Part shown: positions 42,776 to 52,034 of the stretch, piece after piece
Layout: the number at the start of each line of letters is the position of its first letter
Position numbering within the stretch: position 1 is the stretch's first letter
Assembly: GCF_002843385.1 (NCBI RefSeq)
Contig: NZ_MVDE01000033.1
Span: forward strand, 1 to 58,783
Direction of reading: 5' to 3'
Source: Labilibaculum manganireducens
GTDB taxonomy: Bacteria > Bacteroidota > Bacteroidia > Bacteroidales > Marinifilaceae
DNA: 58,783 nt
The notes under the pieces: generated by a model
Told to the model about the DNA's origin: nothing
Database searches by the model: none
The model's input: the letters and a program-made list of their open reading frames with translations, nothing else
Program-made: the position numbers and the translations under genes

Positions 42776-43993
42776 TTATTCGTATCTCAAAGCATCAATC
42801 GGGTTTAAGCTGGCAGCTTTGCGGGCAGGGTACCATCCAAAGAAAATACCGATGGCCGAACAAACCAGAAATGACATAATCACTGAAAAGGAAGAAATAA
42901 CTACCGGCCAGTTCATTACCGAAGCTGTAACCTGCGTAGCCAAAATTCCTAAAGTAATTCCAATAATCCCACCAAATGCGCTTAATAAAATTGATTCAAT
43001 CAAGAATTGCATCAGGATATCATTTCCACGTCCACCAACCGAAAGCCGAAGACCAATTTCACGAGTACGTTCGGTAACAGATACATACATGATATTCATA
43101 ATACCTATACCACCTACCAACAGCGATATTCCTGAGATGGCACCCAACAATGCAGTCATCACATCACTAATGGAGCTAAACATCTGAACTATTTCTGCTT
43201 GCGATCTCACCTGAAAATCATCTTCCTCACCCTCTTTTAGTTTATGACTGGTGCGTAACGATTCTGTAATCTGAGTGATAGCTGCATCATTCAATTCCTC
43301 GCTAACTGCTGATGCCGCAATACTCTGAATGTGAGTAATAGCCAAAATTCTTTTCTGAACCGTTGTATAAGGAGACATAATCAGGTCATCCTGATCCTGT
43401 CCCATCCCATTTTCACCTTTTTCACTCAAAACTCCAATAATAAGAAAAGGAATGTTCCCAAAACGAATTGTTTGACCTATAGGGTCTTTATCAGGAAACA
43501 AATTTTCGACAATGGTTTTGCCAACCAAACAAACTTTAGAATAGGATTGGATTTCCTTCTCGGTAAAACTCCGCCCGGATTTAATTGTATATTTACGAAT
43601 ATTAAAATATTTATTATTTACCCCATAAATAGTTGTTGGCCAGTTTTCATTGCCAACAACTGCCTGACCACTTGAACGGACTTCTGGTGAAATAGCACTG
43701 ATCGCCGGACAATTCTTCTCAATAAACTCTAAATCTGTCAATTTAAGGTTTTGCGCATCACTATTTCCCATTCGTACTCCTCCTTTTTGCTCTCCTCCAG
43801 GCATCACAAAAATAAGGTTGGTTCCCATATCCGACATTTGTGACTGAATACTCTTCTTTGAACCCTGCCCAATGGCGAGCATCACAATCACCGAAGCCAC
43901 CCCTATAATGATGCCCAGCATAGTTAAGAATGCTCTGAATTTGTTACGTTTCAAGGCACTTAATGCTATTTTTACTGAATTAGTATAATTCAT
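42776..43993 (-). CDS. MacB-type ABC exporter permease
   Basis: 405 residues from the ATG at 43993 (MNYTNSVKIALSAL); the open frame extends to 44086 but the upstream part does not fit. One transmembrane segment near the N-terminus (RAFLTMLGIIIGVASVIVML), a large periplasmic MacB_PCD domain (about 45-280), then three segments in the FtsX domain (LLGAISGISLLVGGIGIMNIMYVSVTERTREIGLRLSVGGR and later). In E. coli MacB the ATPase is fused to this unit; here it is a separate upstream gene. With adaptor and channel it would export peptides, lipids or macrolide-like molecules by mechanotransmission. Confidence 0.92.
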   Translation of the reverse strand: MNYTNSVKIALSALKRNKFRAFLTMLGIIIGVASVIVMLAIGQGSKKSIQSQMSDMGTNLIFVMPGGEQKGGVRMGNSDAQNLKLTDLEFIEKNCPAISAISPEVRSSGQAVVGNENWPTTIYGVNNKYFNIRKYTIKSGRSFTEKEIQSYSKVCLVGKTIVENLFPDKDPIGQTIRFGNIPFLIIGVLSEKGENGMGQDQDDLIMSPYTTVQKRILAITHIQSIAASAVSEELNDAAITQITESLRTSHKLKEGEEDDFQVRSQAEIVQMFSSISDVMTALLGAISGISLLVGGIGIMNIMYVSVTERTREIGLRLSVGGRGNDILMQFLIESILLSAFGGIIGITLGILATQVTASVMNWPVVISSFSVIMSFLVCSAIGIFFGWYPARKAASLNPIDALRYE

Positions 43994-44012
43994 AATTATA
44001 TATATATTACAA

Positions 44013-44756
44013 TTAATAGAGTTCTTCCAACGGAAGTGCATTGAGTAATTCGATGGCATTATTTTGTTTGCTAACAATTTCTTCACGAATAATATGCCCG
44101 TCGCGAAAAACTACTTGACGGGTCATAAATTTAGCGATGTCAGGCTCATGAGTAACAAACACAATTGTTTTCCCTTTTGAATTCAAATCCTGAAATAATG
44201 CCATAATTTCGTAGGAAGTTCGGGTATCCAGGTTACCGGTGGCTTCATCAGCAAGAATTACAACCGGATCGTTTACCAGCGAACGGGCAATAGCTACACG
44301 CTGTTGCTGCCCTCCCGAAAGTTGATTTGGCATGTGATGTATGCGATCACTCAGACCTACGGATTCAAGAGCGGCTTCAGCACGTTCGCGACGTTCTTTC
44401 GGTTTAATTTTCGAGTTGTAAAAAAGAGGAAGTTCAACATTTTCGAGTGCCGAAGTTCTCGACAAAAGATTATACGACTGAAAAACAAATCCCAGTTTGT
44501 GGTTGCGCAAGGCTGCCAGTTCATTATTCGAAAGCTCTCCCATACTTATTCCATCCAAAAGGTAAGCTCCTGAAGTTGGTTTATCCAAACAACCTAAAAT
44601 ATTTAACATGGTCGATTTTCCTGATCCGCTGGTTCCCATAATAGCCACGAACTCACCTTGTTTAATTTCAAGATTTATACCTTTCAAAGCCCGCACCGTA
44701 ATTTCGCCAACATAAAAATCCTTTTTCAGATCTTTAACTTCTATTATTGTTTTCAT
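44013..44756 (-). CDS. MacB/LolD-type ABC exporter ATPase
   Basis: 247 residues: Walker [11 protein letters not shown]-loop [23 protein letters not shown], signature LSGGQQQRV, Walker [14 protein letters not shown] and H-loop [10 protein letters not shown]. The [12 protein letters not shown]-like region is typical of the LolD/MacB class. About 25 residues at the C-terminus are additional. The gene lies 20 bases before the permease gene and powers it. Confidence 0.93.
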   Translation of the reverse strand: MKTIIEVKDLKKDFYVGEITVRALKGINLEIKQGEFVAIMGTSGSGKSTMLNILGCLDKPTSGAYLLDGISMGELSNNELAALRNHKLGFVFQSYNLLSRTSALENVELPLFYNSKIKPKERRERAEAALESVGLSDRIHHMPNQLSGGQQQRVAIARSLVNDPVVILADEATGNLDTRTSYEIMALFQDLNSKGKTIVFVTHEPDIAKFMTRQVVFRDGHIIREEIVSKQNNAIELLNALPLEELY

Positions 44757-44861
44757 CTGTTTGTATTTTTCATGTTCTGGTCAGATGGAACTAACCACGA
44801 TTAAATAATCATGCCCATATGTGAGTCAATAATTGTTTAATTATGGATCGTTCATATCTGT

Positions 44862-46118
44862 TTATTTAACTGATTTTTTATTACCTCCTGGCCTTTGTGG
44901 CATAAACGGACTTTGGCTGGCTGCTGGTGCAGAAGTTGATTGAGCTGCAGATTCAGTATTCATTGAAACCACAACTTCGTCGCCCTCTTTTAACCCTGAT
45001 ACAACTTCGTAATTAATTTCATCAGTGACACCTACTATGACATTTTGTAAATGAATGATACCACCCTGTTTCACCCAAACAATTTGCCCTTCCCCGTCTG
45101 ATTTCTGAAATTCAGCATTTCCTTGTCTCAATTCAGACTCTGGTCGCTCACCAATCTGTTCATTCCCTCCCAAAACAGATTCATTGTAATTTTCTACTGC
45201 TGCAGGATCGGGTTTAAAACGAATGGCTTTTGCCGGTACCAGTAAAATATCTTTCGCTTCAGTAACAAAAAATGTTGCATTAGCGGTCATTCCAGGCATT
45301 AGTATTTTCTCAGGATTTGGAGCATTAATAATTACGGTGTAGGTAATAACATTAGATGATTCAACCGGTTGCAATCTTATTTCGGTAACCGAACCAGAGA
45401 ATTTTTTTAAGGGAAACGCATCAACAGTAAATTCAATCCGTTGACCATTACGAACCTGTCCTATATCAGCCTCATCAATATTAGCTTCCACACGCATTTG
45501 AGTCAGATCATTTGCAATCGTAAACAAAGTTGGCGTACTAAAACTTGCTGCTACTGTCTGTCCTTCGTCAACAGCCCGTTCAAGAATAATCCCATCAATT
45601 GGTGAATAAATTCTGGCATACGACCAATTAATTTTATTTTTGTTGTATACTGATTTTGCATTATTCAGACCCGCTAAAGCATTACTATAATCATATTCAG
45701 CCAAATCAAAATCCGATTGTGCTATCAGTTTTTTATCAATCAGTGCTTTGTAACGCTCAAAGGTTGCTTTTTGGTATTTCACCTGTGCTTCAGCCTGATC
45801 AACCGAAGATTTACTTTGTTCCAACTGTGCCAATAATGGTGTTTCATCCAACAGAGCTAATAACTGTCCTTTTTTTACCTGCGAGTTAAAATCAACAAAT
45901 ATTTTCTCGATAACACCTGAAACCTGAGTACCCACCTCTACAGTTTTAACAGCTTCGAGTGTTCCTGTTGCAGTAATTGTATTACTAATTGTTCCTTTTT
46001 CAATTTTTGCGGTTTCAACCGTGATACTTTTTTTATTACTCCCAAGGGATCTGGAGATAAAAAAACCTATGGCAAGAATGACCACAACTGATCCAATATA
46101 TATAAATTTCTTTTTCAT
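44862..46118 (-). CDS. MacA-type periplasmic adaptor
   Basis: 418 residues with one N-terminal membrane anchor (FIYIGSVVVILAIGFFISRSLG). Lipoyl halves VGTQVSGVIEKIFVDFNSQVKKGQLLALLDE and YSPIDGIILERAVDEGQTV flank a coiled-coil hairpin (about 100-160). Beta-barrel and membrane-proximal domains follow, including NVITYTVIINAPNPEKILMPGMTANATFFV. A Gln/Pro/Ala-rich tail (SAAQSTSAPAASQSPFMPQRPGG) is unusual and probably disordered. It bridges the TolC-like channel upstream and the MacB-type ATPase/permease downstream. Confidence 0.92.
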   Translation of the reverse strand: MKKKFIYIGSVVVILAIGFFISRSLGSNKKSITVETAKIEKGTISNTITATGTLEAVKTVEVGTQVSGVIEKIFVDFNSQVKKGQLLALLDETPLLAQLEQSKSSVDQAEAQVKYQKATFERYKALIDKKLIAQSDFDLAEYDYSNALAGLNNAKSVYNKNKINWSYARIYSPIDGIILERAVDEGQTVAASFSTPTLFTIANDLTQMRVEANIDEADIGQVRNGQRIEFTVDAFPLKKFSGSVTEIRLQPVESSNVITYTVIINAPNPEKILMPGMTANATFFVTEAKDILLVPAKAIRFKPDPAAVENYNESVLGGNEQIGERPESELRQGNAEFQKSDGEGQIVWVKQGGIIHLQNVIVGVTDEINYEVVSGLKEGDEVVVSMNTESAAQSTSAPAASQSPFMPQRPGGNKKSVK

Positions 46119-46159
46119 GATGATGTATTTATTTTGTTTCTGTTTCTACTCAACGACAA

Positions 46160-47497
46160 TCAGAGTGTCAATGGAATTCCTTTATAAAAATCGAGCACCT
46201 TATAACTAAAAATCATATTGAATTTTGATTGCAGCAATTCGCTTTCAGAAGTGATTAGATTGGTTTTTTGAACTAAAAAATCCACCGAGTTAAGCAAACC
46301 CAATTTGTATTTTTCATTCGTCACGTCATACGATTCCTGAGTCGATTTATTTTGCTCCAGACTGGCTGTGTAACGGCTTTGAGCCGAAACCACATCAGCG
46401 CAGGCTTGTTCAATGCTTTTACGCAGTTCGTTTTTCGTATTCACAAGATCCAACTCTGCTTCAAATACCGATATGCTTGCAACAGCCACATTTGTTTTAA
46501 TTTGTTTTTTCTGAAATATTGGAATAGATAGTGAAACTCCAACTGATGGGTTTACTTTATCATTTAACTGACTAAAATATCCAGAACCTGTTGTTAAGCT
46601 GGAATAAGCTGAAGACAACCCCGCATTCATTGAAAGACTTGGAAGCGCATCTGCTCTCGCAATTTTGATACCCAACATGGCGCTTTCTTTAGTAAGCTCA
46701 GCATATTTAATTTGTGGCTTAATACCCAATGCCAGATTGTAAATTTCCTGTGCCTCTGGCTCACCGGACTCAAGCAACATGCTGTTCAAATCAGGAGAAC
46801 TAATTTCAAAACTCATATCTACAGGAAATTCCATCAATTGCATGAGTGTAACTTTGCTCATATACAATTCACTTTTCGCTGCCGCTAAGGTTGATTTTTC
46901 CATTGCAAGTTCGGACTTGATCTGCAAATAATCCGACATCGAAATTACCCCCAGGTCTACCCTTTCTTTTGCCAGATCCAACTGCTCTGTAGTTGACTCA
47001 ATTTGCTTTTGGGCATTACTAACGCTTTCTTTTGCATACAAAACCTGGAGATAACCATTAAGGATATTTAAACCTATTGATTCCTTTACCTCTTCAGAAT
47101 AAAAATGCCCGCTCTCTAAATCAAGCTTTGCCGATTTAATCTGATTCGTTAGTTTATTGCCATTAAAAAGGGATACATTTGAATTCACAGAATAACTGGT
47201 ACTGTTTGCACCTTTACTACTTCCATATTCTCCAGTTGTTGAATCGAATCCTTTGTACCAGTTAAAATTTTGGTTCGCCGATGCATTCAGTGAAGGCAAT
47301 CGGTTGGCTTTTGCCTGTTTGGAATAAAGCTCATTTTTGTTATTTAACAAATCAGCTTTCTGAACTGTAATATTATTAGTCAAAGCATAATTAATACAAT
47401 CCTCCAAAGTCCATATTTTGTTTTGGGCTTTACCTGTAATACCTGAAGTGAGAATCAAAAATCCGGCAATCAGTAAACTTGTTTTTATTTTTTCCAT
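46160..47497 (-). CDS. TolC-like outer-membrane channel of the MacAB operon
   Basis: 445 residues with a signal peptide (about 1-24, ending GITGKAQ). Two OEP repeats with long periplasmic helices (WTLEDCINYALTNNITVQKADL, GINPQIKYAEL-like second repeat start) and short barrel segments; C-terminus SYKVLDFYKGIPLTL is typical of Bacteroidota TolC proteins. First gene of the unit tolC-macA-ATPase-permease-LytS-LytTR. Its upstream region contains repeated TTTTCACC elements that may be targets of the operon's own regulator. Confidence 0.92.
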   Translation of the reverse strand: MEKIKTSLLIAGFLILTSGITGKAQNKIWTLEDCINYALTNNITVQKADLLNNKNELYSKQAKANRLPSLNASANQNFNWYKGFDSTTGEYGSSKGANSTSYSVNSNVSLFNGNKLTNQIKSAKLDLESGHFYSEEVKESIGLNILNGYLQVLYAKESVSNAQKQIESTTEQLDLAKERVDLGVISMSDYLQIKSELAMEKSTLAAAKSELYMSKVTLMQLMEFPVDMSFEISSPDLNSMLLESGEPEAQEIYNLALGIKPQIKYAELTKESAMLGIKIARADALPSLSMNAGLSSAYSSLTTGSGYFSQLNDKVNPSVGVSLSIPIFQKKQIKTNVAVASISVFEAELDLVNTKNELRKSIEQACADVVSAQSRYTASLEQNKSTQESYDVTNEKYKLGLLNSVDFLVQKTNLITSESELLQSKFNMIFSYKVLDFYKGIPLTL

Positions 47498-47570
47498 ACC
47501 TATATTGCTATTTTAACCTAAAACTACTGTTACAGCATATTTTGAAGGCATTAAATAGACAATTGGCAGA

Positions 47571-47586
47571 TTTTCACCGACGTTTA
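47571..47586 (+). promoter_or_regulatory. TTTTCACC element 1 in the divergent region
   Basis: TTTTCACCGACGTTTA. A close copy is at 47690-47706 in the same orientation, and an inverted TTTTTCACCAA lies at 47601-47611 (as TTGGTGAAAAA). Three related sites in 140 bases between the exporter operon and the agmatine genes suggest regulator binding, perhaps by the LytTR protein of the exporter operon. Confidence 0.45.
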
Positions 47587-47689
47587 GGTGTTTTTTGAGT
47601 TTGGTGAAAAATCAGTAATCTCAGAATAAGCGAATTTAAAAGACTTTAAAAAGCTAAATTTTTCATTCCTTTTATAAATTTCAGCTTGT

Positions 47690-47706
47690 TTTTCACCAGC
47701 GATTTA
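47690..47706 (+). promoter_or_regulatory. TTTTCACC element 2 in the divergent region
   Basis: TTTTCACCAGCGATTTA, the second direct copy of the element at 47571, 35 bases before the aguB start. It could affect either of the divergent units. Confidence 0.4.
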
Positions 47707-47740
47707 TAAAAAGAACTATTTTTATGCCGAAATACTAAAG

Positions 47741-48628
47741 ATGATGAAGAGAAAGTATAAAGTATCGGTTATTCAGCTTAACCTAAATGACATACCCGAG
47801 AACAACCTTAAAAAATGTTTAAGCTGGGTAAGAGAAGCTGCGAAACAAGGAGCAGAGGTAATTTCATTACCAGAACTATACAGTAGTCATTACTTCTGCC
47901 AGAGTGAAGATGTTGACAATTTTGCCTTGGCAGAACCTTTGTACAGCACGTCATTTACAGCTTTTAGTGCTTTGGCAAAAGAGCTGGGTGTAGTGATCGT
48001 TGTTCCGTTTTTTGAAAAAAGAATGCCAGGCATCTATCACAACAGCGCATATATTATTGATACAGATGGATCGGAAGCTGGCTTGTACCGAAAAATGCAC
48101 ATCCCGGATGATCCTCATTTTTACGAAAAATTCTACTTTACTCCGGGAGATTTAGGCTTTAAAAGTATAAATACCAGTAAGGGCAAAATAGGAACCTTAA
48201 TTTGCTGGGATCAATGGTATCCTGAAGCTGCAAGATTAACTGCACTAAAAGGAGCCGAAATTTTATTCTACCCTACTGCAATTGGTTGGGCGCCGCACGA
48301 AGTTGAAGAGTTTGGAGAAAAACAACACGGCGCATGGATGAATGTAATGAAAGGTCATGCTGTTGCAAATGGAATTTATGTTGCTGCAGCAAACCGAATA
48401 GGATTGGAAAAATATGTTCCCGACACAAATGGGATTATCTTCTGGGGAGGTTCATTTATAGCCGGTCCGCAAGGTGAAATATTAGCTCAGGCTTCTCACG
48501 ATAAAGAAGAAATATTAATTGCTGAAGTCGACTTGGATTTACAAGAGAATGTTCGCCAAAACTGGCCTTTTTTCAGAGACAGAAGAATTGATGCATTCGG
48601 AGAAATTACCAAAAGAGCAATTGATTAA
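47741..48628 (+). CDS. aguB: N-carbamoylputrescine amidohydrolase (nitrilase superfamily)
   Basis: 295 residues. The Glu-Lys-Cys catalytic triad of carbon-nitrogen hydrolases is visible: Glu in VISLPELYSSHYFCQ, Lys in GLYRKMHIPDDPHFYEKFYF and Cys in GTLICWDQWYPEAARL. The segments FYEKFYFTPGD and WYPEAARL are typical of AguB, which releases putrescine, CO2 and ammonia from N-carbamoylputrescine. It is cytoplasmic and stands two bases before the agmatine deiminase gene, which makes its substrate, so the pair completes the agmatine-to-putrescine route. The start may be either of two adjacent ATGs (47741 or 47744). Confidence 0.93.
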   Translation: MMKRKYKVSVIQLNLNDIPENNLKKCLSWVREAAKQGAEVISLPELYSSHYFCQSEDVDNFALAEPLYSTSFTAFSALAKELGVVIVVPFFEKRMPGIYHNSAYIIDTDGSEAGLYRKMHIPDDPHFYEKFYFTPGDLGFKSINTSKGKIGTLICWDQWYPEAARLTALKGAEILFYPTAIGWAPHEVEEFGEKQHGAWMNVMKGHAVANGIYVAAANRIGLEKYVPDTNGIIFWGGSFIAGPQGEILAQASHDKEEILIAEVDLDLQENVRQNWPFFRDRRIDAFGEITKRAID

Positions 48629-48630
48629 TT

Positions 48631-49674
48631 ATGAGCGCACAAAACAGAAGATTCCCGGCTGAATGGGAAAAACAACAAGGCATTATTCTTTGTTTCCCGC
48701 ACAACGGGAACGATTGGCCTGGAAAATATCAGGCCATACAGTGGGCATTTATAGAATTCATTAAGAAAGTTGCCGGCATTGAGCAAGTTGTGCTTGTAGT
48801 GGCCAATGAAAAAATAAAACAAAAAGTAAGCAGGATGCTTACAACGGCTCATGTAAATCTTGCCAACATCGATTATGTGCTGCACAAAACAAATCGGAGT
48901 TGGATGCGCGATTCCGGGCCGATTATTATAAAAAACGGAACCGATTCACGAGAAGCATTAAACTTCAATTTTAATGGCTGGGCGAAATACAAAAATTTCC
49001 AGTTGGACAAACCTGTCCCTGAAAAATTGGCTTCCTTTCTTAAACTTCCTGTAACACAGGCTATGTATAAAGGCAAACCTGTAATTTTGGAAGGTGGAGC
49101 TATTGACACCAATGGCAAAGGAACGCTTTTAACTTCTGAGGAATGTTTGCTCGACCATGAAATTCAGGTTCGCAACCACGGCTTTACCAAATCAGATTAC
49201 GAAGCTGTTTTTAAAGAATATTTAGGAATCACCAACACCATTTGGCTGGGAAATGGAATCAACGGAGACGATACGCATGGACACATTGATGATTTGTGCC
49301 GTTTCGTTAACCAAAATACCATTATTACAGTGGTTGAGTCAAACAAAGAGGATGCAAATTATCTGCCTTTGCAGGATAACCTTACGCGATTAAAAAATGC
49401 CAGACTGGAAGATGGTACACAACCTAATATTGTGGAATTGCCAATGCCTAGCAAATTAGAATTCGATGGAATTAGAATCCCTGCAAGTTATGCTAACTTT
49501 TTAATTTTAAACCGTTGCGTTCTTGTTCCTACGTTCAACGACAGTAAAGATCGAATTGCATTGCAGATTATAGCCGATTGTTTTCCCGACAGAGAAATAA
49601 TAGGCATCAGCGCTATTGATTTAATTTGGGGTTTTGGAACCTTACATTGCTTAAGTCAGCAAATTCCTGAATAA
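48631..49674 (+). CDS. aguA: Agmatine deiminase
   Basis: 347 residues of the peptidyl-arginine/agmatine deiminase family (guanidino-modifying fold). Catalytic motifs: WMRDSGPIII (substrate Asp), NGDDTHGHIDDLCRF (His and Asp) and the nucleophilic Cys in FGTLHCLSQQIP at the C-terminus. It hydrolyses agmatine to N-carbamoylputrescine and ammonia, feeding the AguB enzyme encoded just upstream. Size and absence of a signal peptide favour agmatine deiminase over the exported Porphyromonas-type protein-arginine deiminase. Confidence 0.93.
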   Translation: MSAQNRRFPAEWEKQQGIILCFPHNGNDWPGKYQAIQWAFIEFIKKVAGIEQVVLVVANEKIKQKVSRMLTTAHVNLANIDYVLHKTNRSWMRDSGPIIIKNGTDSREALNFNFNGWAKYKNFQLDKPVPEKLASFLKLPVTQAMYKGKPVILEGGAIDTNGKGTLLTSEECLLDHEIQVRNHGFTKSDYEAVFKEYLGITNTIWLGNGINGDDTHGHIDDLCRFVNQNTIITVVESNKEDANYLPLQDNLTRLKNARLEDGTQPNIVELPMPSKLEFDGIRIPASYANFLILNRCVLVPTFNDSKDRIALQIIADCFPDREIIGISAIDLIWGFGTLHCLSQQIPE

Positions 49675-49698
49675 ATCACTTTGCAACAATAAAATACA

Positions 49699-49727
49699 AA
49701 CCACTGGAAATTCCAGTGGTTTTTGTT
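49699..49727. terminator. Bidirectional terminator between aguA and the sigma-factor operon
   Basis: AACCACTGGAA and TTCCAGTGGTT form a perfect 11-bp stem with A-rich 5' and T-rich 3' flanks, so it can serve both convergent units. Confidence 0.85.
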
Positions 49728-49732
49728 TCACT

Positions 49733-51256
49733 TTAAAAATCGTAACGAATACCAGTGAAGATGCCAATTGAATATGGCTTGTAATCATACTGATTACTTG
49801 TGTTAATAGAGTTCAGATAATATTTTACCGAAGGTTCTAAACCAATTTGAAGTTTTGAGTTCAGCCTGTATTCCAAACCAAAACTAAACTGAGAACTGAA
49901 GTTTGTTGTACGAATGCCATCAATTTCCCCTATCTTTTTATTTCCCTGTGATTGGTCATACACACCATTTCCAACAATCATATTGGCACTTAATCCACCC
50001 GAAACGAACATCCCTACTCTCTTCTGAATAAGATTGTAACGCATTAAAAGAGGTATTTCTATCGACTTAAAGCTTTGGATTAAATCTTCCGAAGAAGATG
50101 GAGAATAAGAACTTGAAATTTTTTCGCCGGATGCTGCAGTCATAGGTAAATTACTACCTCCACTTAATTTTATTGGTCCTGCTGCTGTGTGTTCCGGATA
50201 AGTTCGTGTTAATACAACCTCATTATTCACAAAATTTTCATCAGATCCAAAAATTGGATCGGCATACATAAGGGCATCCCGGCTTCCACCGCGAGCACTC
50301 ATATCCTGACCAAAGCGGTTGTAAACTATTCCGGTTTGCACAGCCAATTTCTCATTCATGGCATAATTCACCTTAGCTCCTCCTCCAACACTCCAAATTC
50401 CAGAGCCTGCATTACCACCTTTACTATCGCCCGAATAAGAAGAATAACTAGACGAAACCTGACCTATTATTGACCATCTGTTTTCTTTGTTTTTATCATG
50501 CCCCAATTGCTCAATTGCCAAAATATTTTTTTGAATTTGTATTTCATCCGCTAAAAGTACTAAATCCTGTTGCTTGGCTAATTGACTCGTATTTGGAACT
50601 AACTGAGAAGGAGGATCATACTCGAAATTCGAAAGCTTTTCCTCCGTTTTTCGATTCATCAATCCATTCACAAATTCACTATCCAAAAAGGCCAAATCTT
50701 TTTCGTTTGATAGAAATGTGGTGTTTAATTTCGATGCTCTAATTTCCGTACCATTAGAATCTGGAAACTTACTAAGCAGACTGCTTGTATTTCCATTGTT
50801 AAATATTTCCGGTGAGTTCGCATCCTCTAAATTCGGTTTATGAGATACTTTATCTGCAATCATTATTTCCTCTTGCTCATTTTCAGACACATACAATTCA
50901 TCTGAAGTATTCGCATTATTGATTAATTCCTTTTTAGTTGAACTATTCGTTTTGGAATCTATTTGCTGATCGAAGTTTCGCACAGAATCATTTTGAAATG
51001 ATGTACTATTTTCAGAAAGAGTATTTAGTTGCATGTTGTAGTTTGACTGCCCACTAAAATAGTGATTGCCTATAGCCAAGAGCAAAAGAATTGACGCAGC
51101 AACACCTGTCCACATGTAAATAGCAAACAACCTCTTCTTCTTTGCTGCCATCAGCTGACTGTTTATTCCTTCCCACACTTTAGGGTTCGGAGAAACTGAC
51201 AGATTTTTTAATCCCTCGGCAAAAAGACTATCCATATGTTTGTTGTCCTTTAGCAT
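49733..51256 (-). CDS. Anti-sigma-like membrane-spanning protein fused to an outer-membrane barrel domain
   Basis: 507 residues. The N-terminal cytoplasmic part (about 1-40; SPNPKVWEGINSQLMAAKKKRL) resembles short anti-sigma domains of Bacteroidota. One membrane segment (FAIYMWTGVAASILLLLAIGN) leads to a long Asn/Ser-rich linker (about 70-265) and a C-terminal barrel-like domain (about 265-507; WSIIGQVSSSYSSYSGDSKG, LAVQTGIVYNRFGQDM, LQIGLEPSVKYYLNS, SIGIFTGIRYDF, ending in Phe). The gene overlaps the ECF sigma gene by seven bases. The design would let one protein touch both membranes and control sigma release; that is inference. Confidence 0.78.
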   Translation of the reverse strand: MLKDNKHMDSLFAEGLKNLSVSPNPKVWEGINSQLMAAKKKRLFAIYMWTGVAASILLLLAIGNHYFSGQSNYNMQLNTLSENSTSFQNDSVRNFDQQIDSKTNSSTKKELINNANTSDELYVSENEQEEIMIADKVSHKPNLEDANSPEIFNNGNTSSLLSKFPDSNGTEIRASKLNTTFLSNEKDLAFLDSEFVNGLMNRKTEEKLSNFEYDPPSQLVPNTSQLAKQQDLVLLADEIQIQKNILAIEQLGHDKNKENRWSIIGQVSSSYSSYSGDSKGGNAGSGIWSVGGGAKVNYAMNEKLAVQTGIVYNRFGQDMSARGGSRDALMYADPIFGSDENFVNNEVVLTRTYPEHTAAGPIKLSGGSNLPMTAASGEKISSSYSPSSSEDLIQSFKSIEIPLLMRYNLIQKRVGMFVSGGLSANMIVGNGVYDQSQGNKKIGEIDGIRTTNFSSQFSFGLEYRLNSKLQIGLEPSVKYYLNSINTSNQYDYKPYSIGIFTGIRYDF

Positions 51257-51813
51257 ACTCTCAAATTATTCTCTTTCACACTTAAGTAATCATTTACTTT
51301 TTGTTTTAAAATAGCTCTTCCCCGAGCCAAATTAGATTTTGACGTTCCAACTGAAATATTCATCACTTCAGCAATTTCGTTGTGCGGATATCCATCCAAA
51401 ACATATAAGCTAAATACCATTCGATACCTATCGGGTAATTCCTGCACCATTTTAAGCAAAACATCTAAAGAAATATCCAATTCGGAATAGTTTTCATCTC
51501 CATCATCTTCTATCTCAAGAAACTCATCAACAACTTGAATTTTCTTTGCTTTTCGAAATTTTTCGAGTGCGGTATTCACTATTATTCTCCTCATCCATCC
51601 TTCAAATGATCCTTTAAACTGATAAGATTTAATATTCTGGAAAATTTTAATGAACCCATCCTGCAAAGTGTCTTCAGCCTCGGCCAAATCTTTGGAATAG
51701 CGCAAACTCACCCCTAACATTTTAGAGGCAAATTCTACATAGAGAAATTCTTGAGCTTTCGATTTTCCCTTAATGCAATCCTTTATGATTTGATCCAACA
51801 GATGGTTTTCCAA
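51250..51813 (-). CDS. ECF-type RNA polymerase sigma factor
   Basis: 187 residues with sigma-70 region 2 (FASKMLGVSLRYSKDLAEAEDTLQDGFIKIFQNI; RRIIVNTALEKFRKAKK) and region 4 (LPDRYRMVFSLYVLDGYPHNEIAEVMNISVGTSKSNLARGRAILKQKV) and no region 1 or 3, as in ECF sigma factors. It overlaps the anti-sigma-like barrel gene, which probably holds it at the membrane until an envelope signal arrives. Confidence 0.93.
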   Translation of the reverse strand: MENHLLDQIIKDCIKGKSKAQEFLYVEFASKMLGVSLRYSKDLAEAEDTLQDGFIKIFQNIKSYQFKGSFEGWMRRIIVNTALEKFRKAKKIQVVDEFLEIEDDGDENYSELDISLDVLLKMVQELPDRYRMVFSLYVLDGYPHNEIAEVMNISVGTSKSNLARGRAILKQKVNDYLSVKENNLRVC

Positions 51814-52034
51814 CTTCTTTCGTGGTTTAGCGCAAAACAGATTTGTCTGTTAGTTGCAGTAATTACAAATAGGTTGCGTTAAATTTAAGCTTTTTTTAAA
51901 TATTTGATCCTCATCTCTACTCCTTAGATTTTCAAAATAAATGTAAAAAATAACACCTCCAAAAGCAACCAATTTCATTTTTACTCATCAAAAAGATAAG
52001 TCAACAGAAATATTAATTTAATATTTATTTAAAA

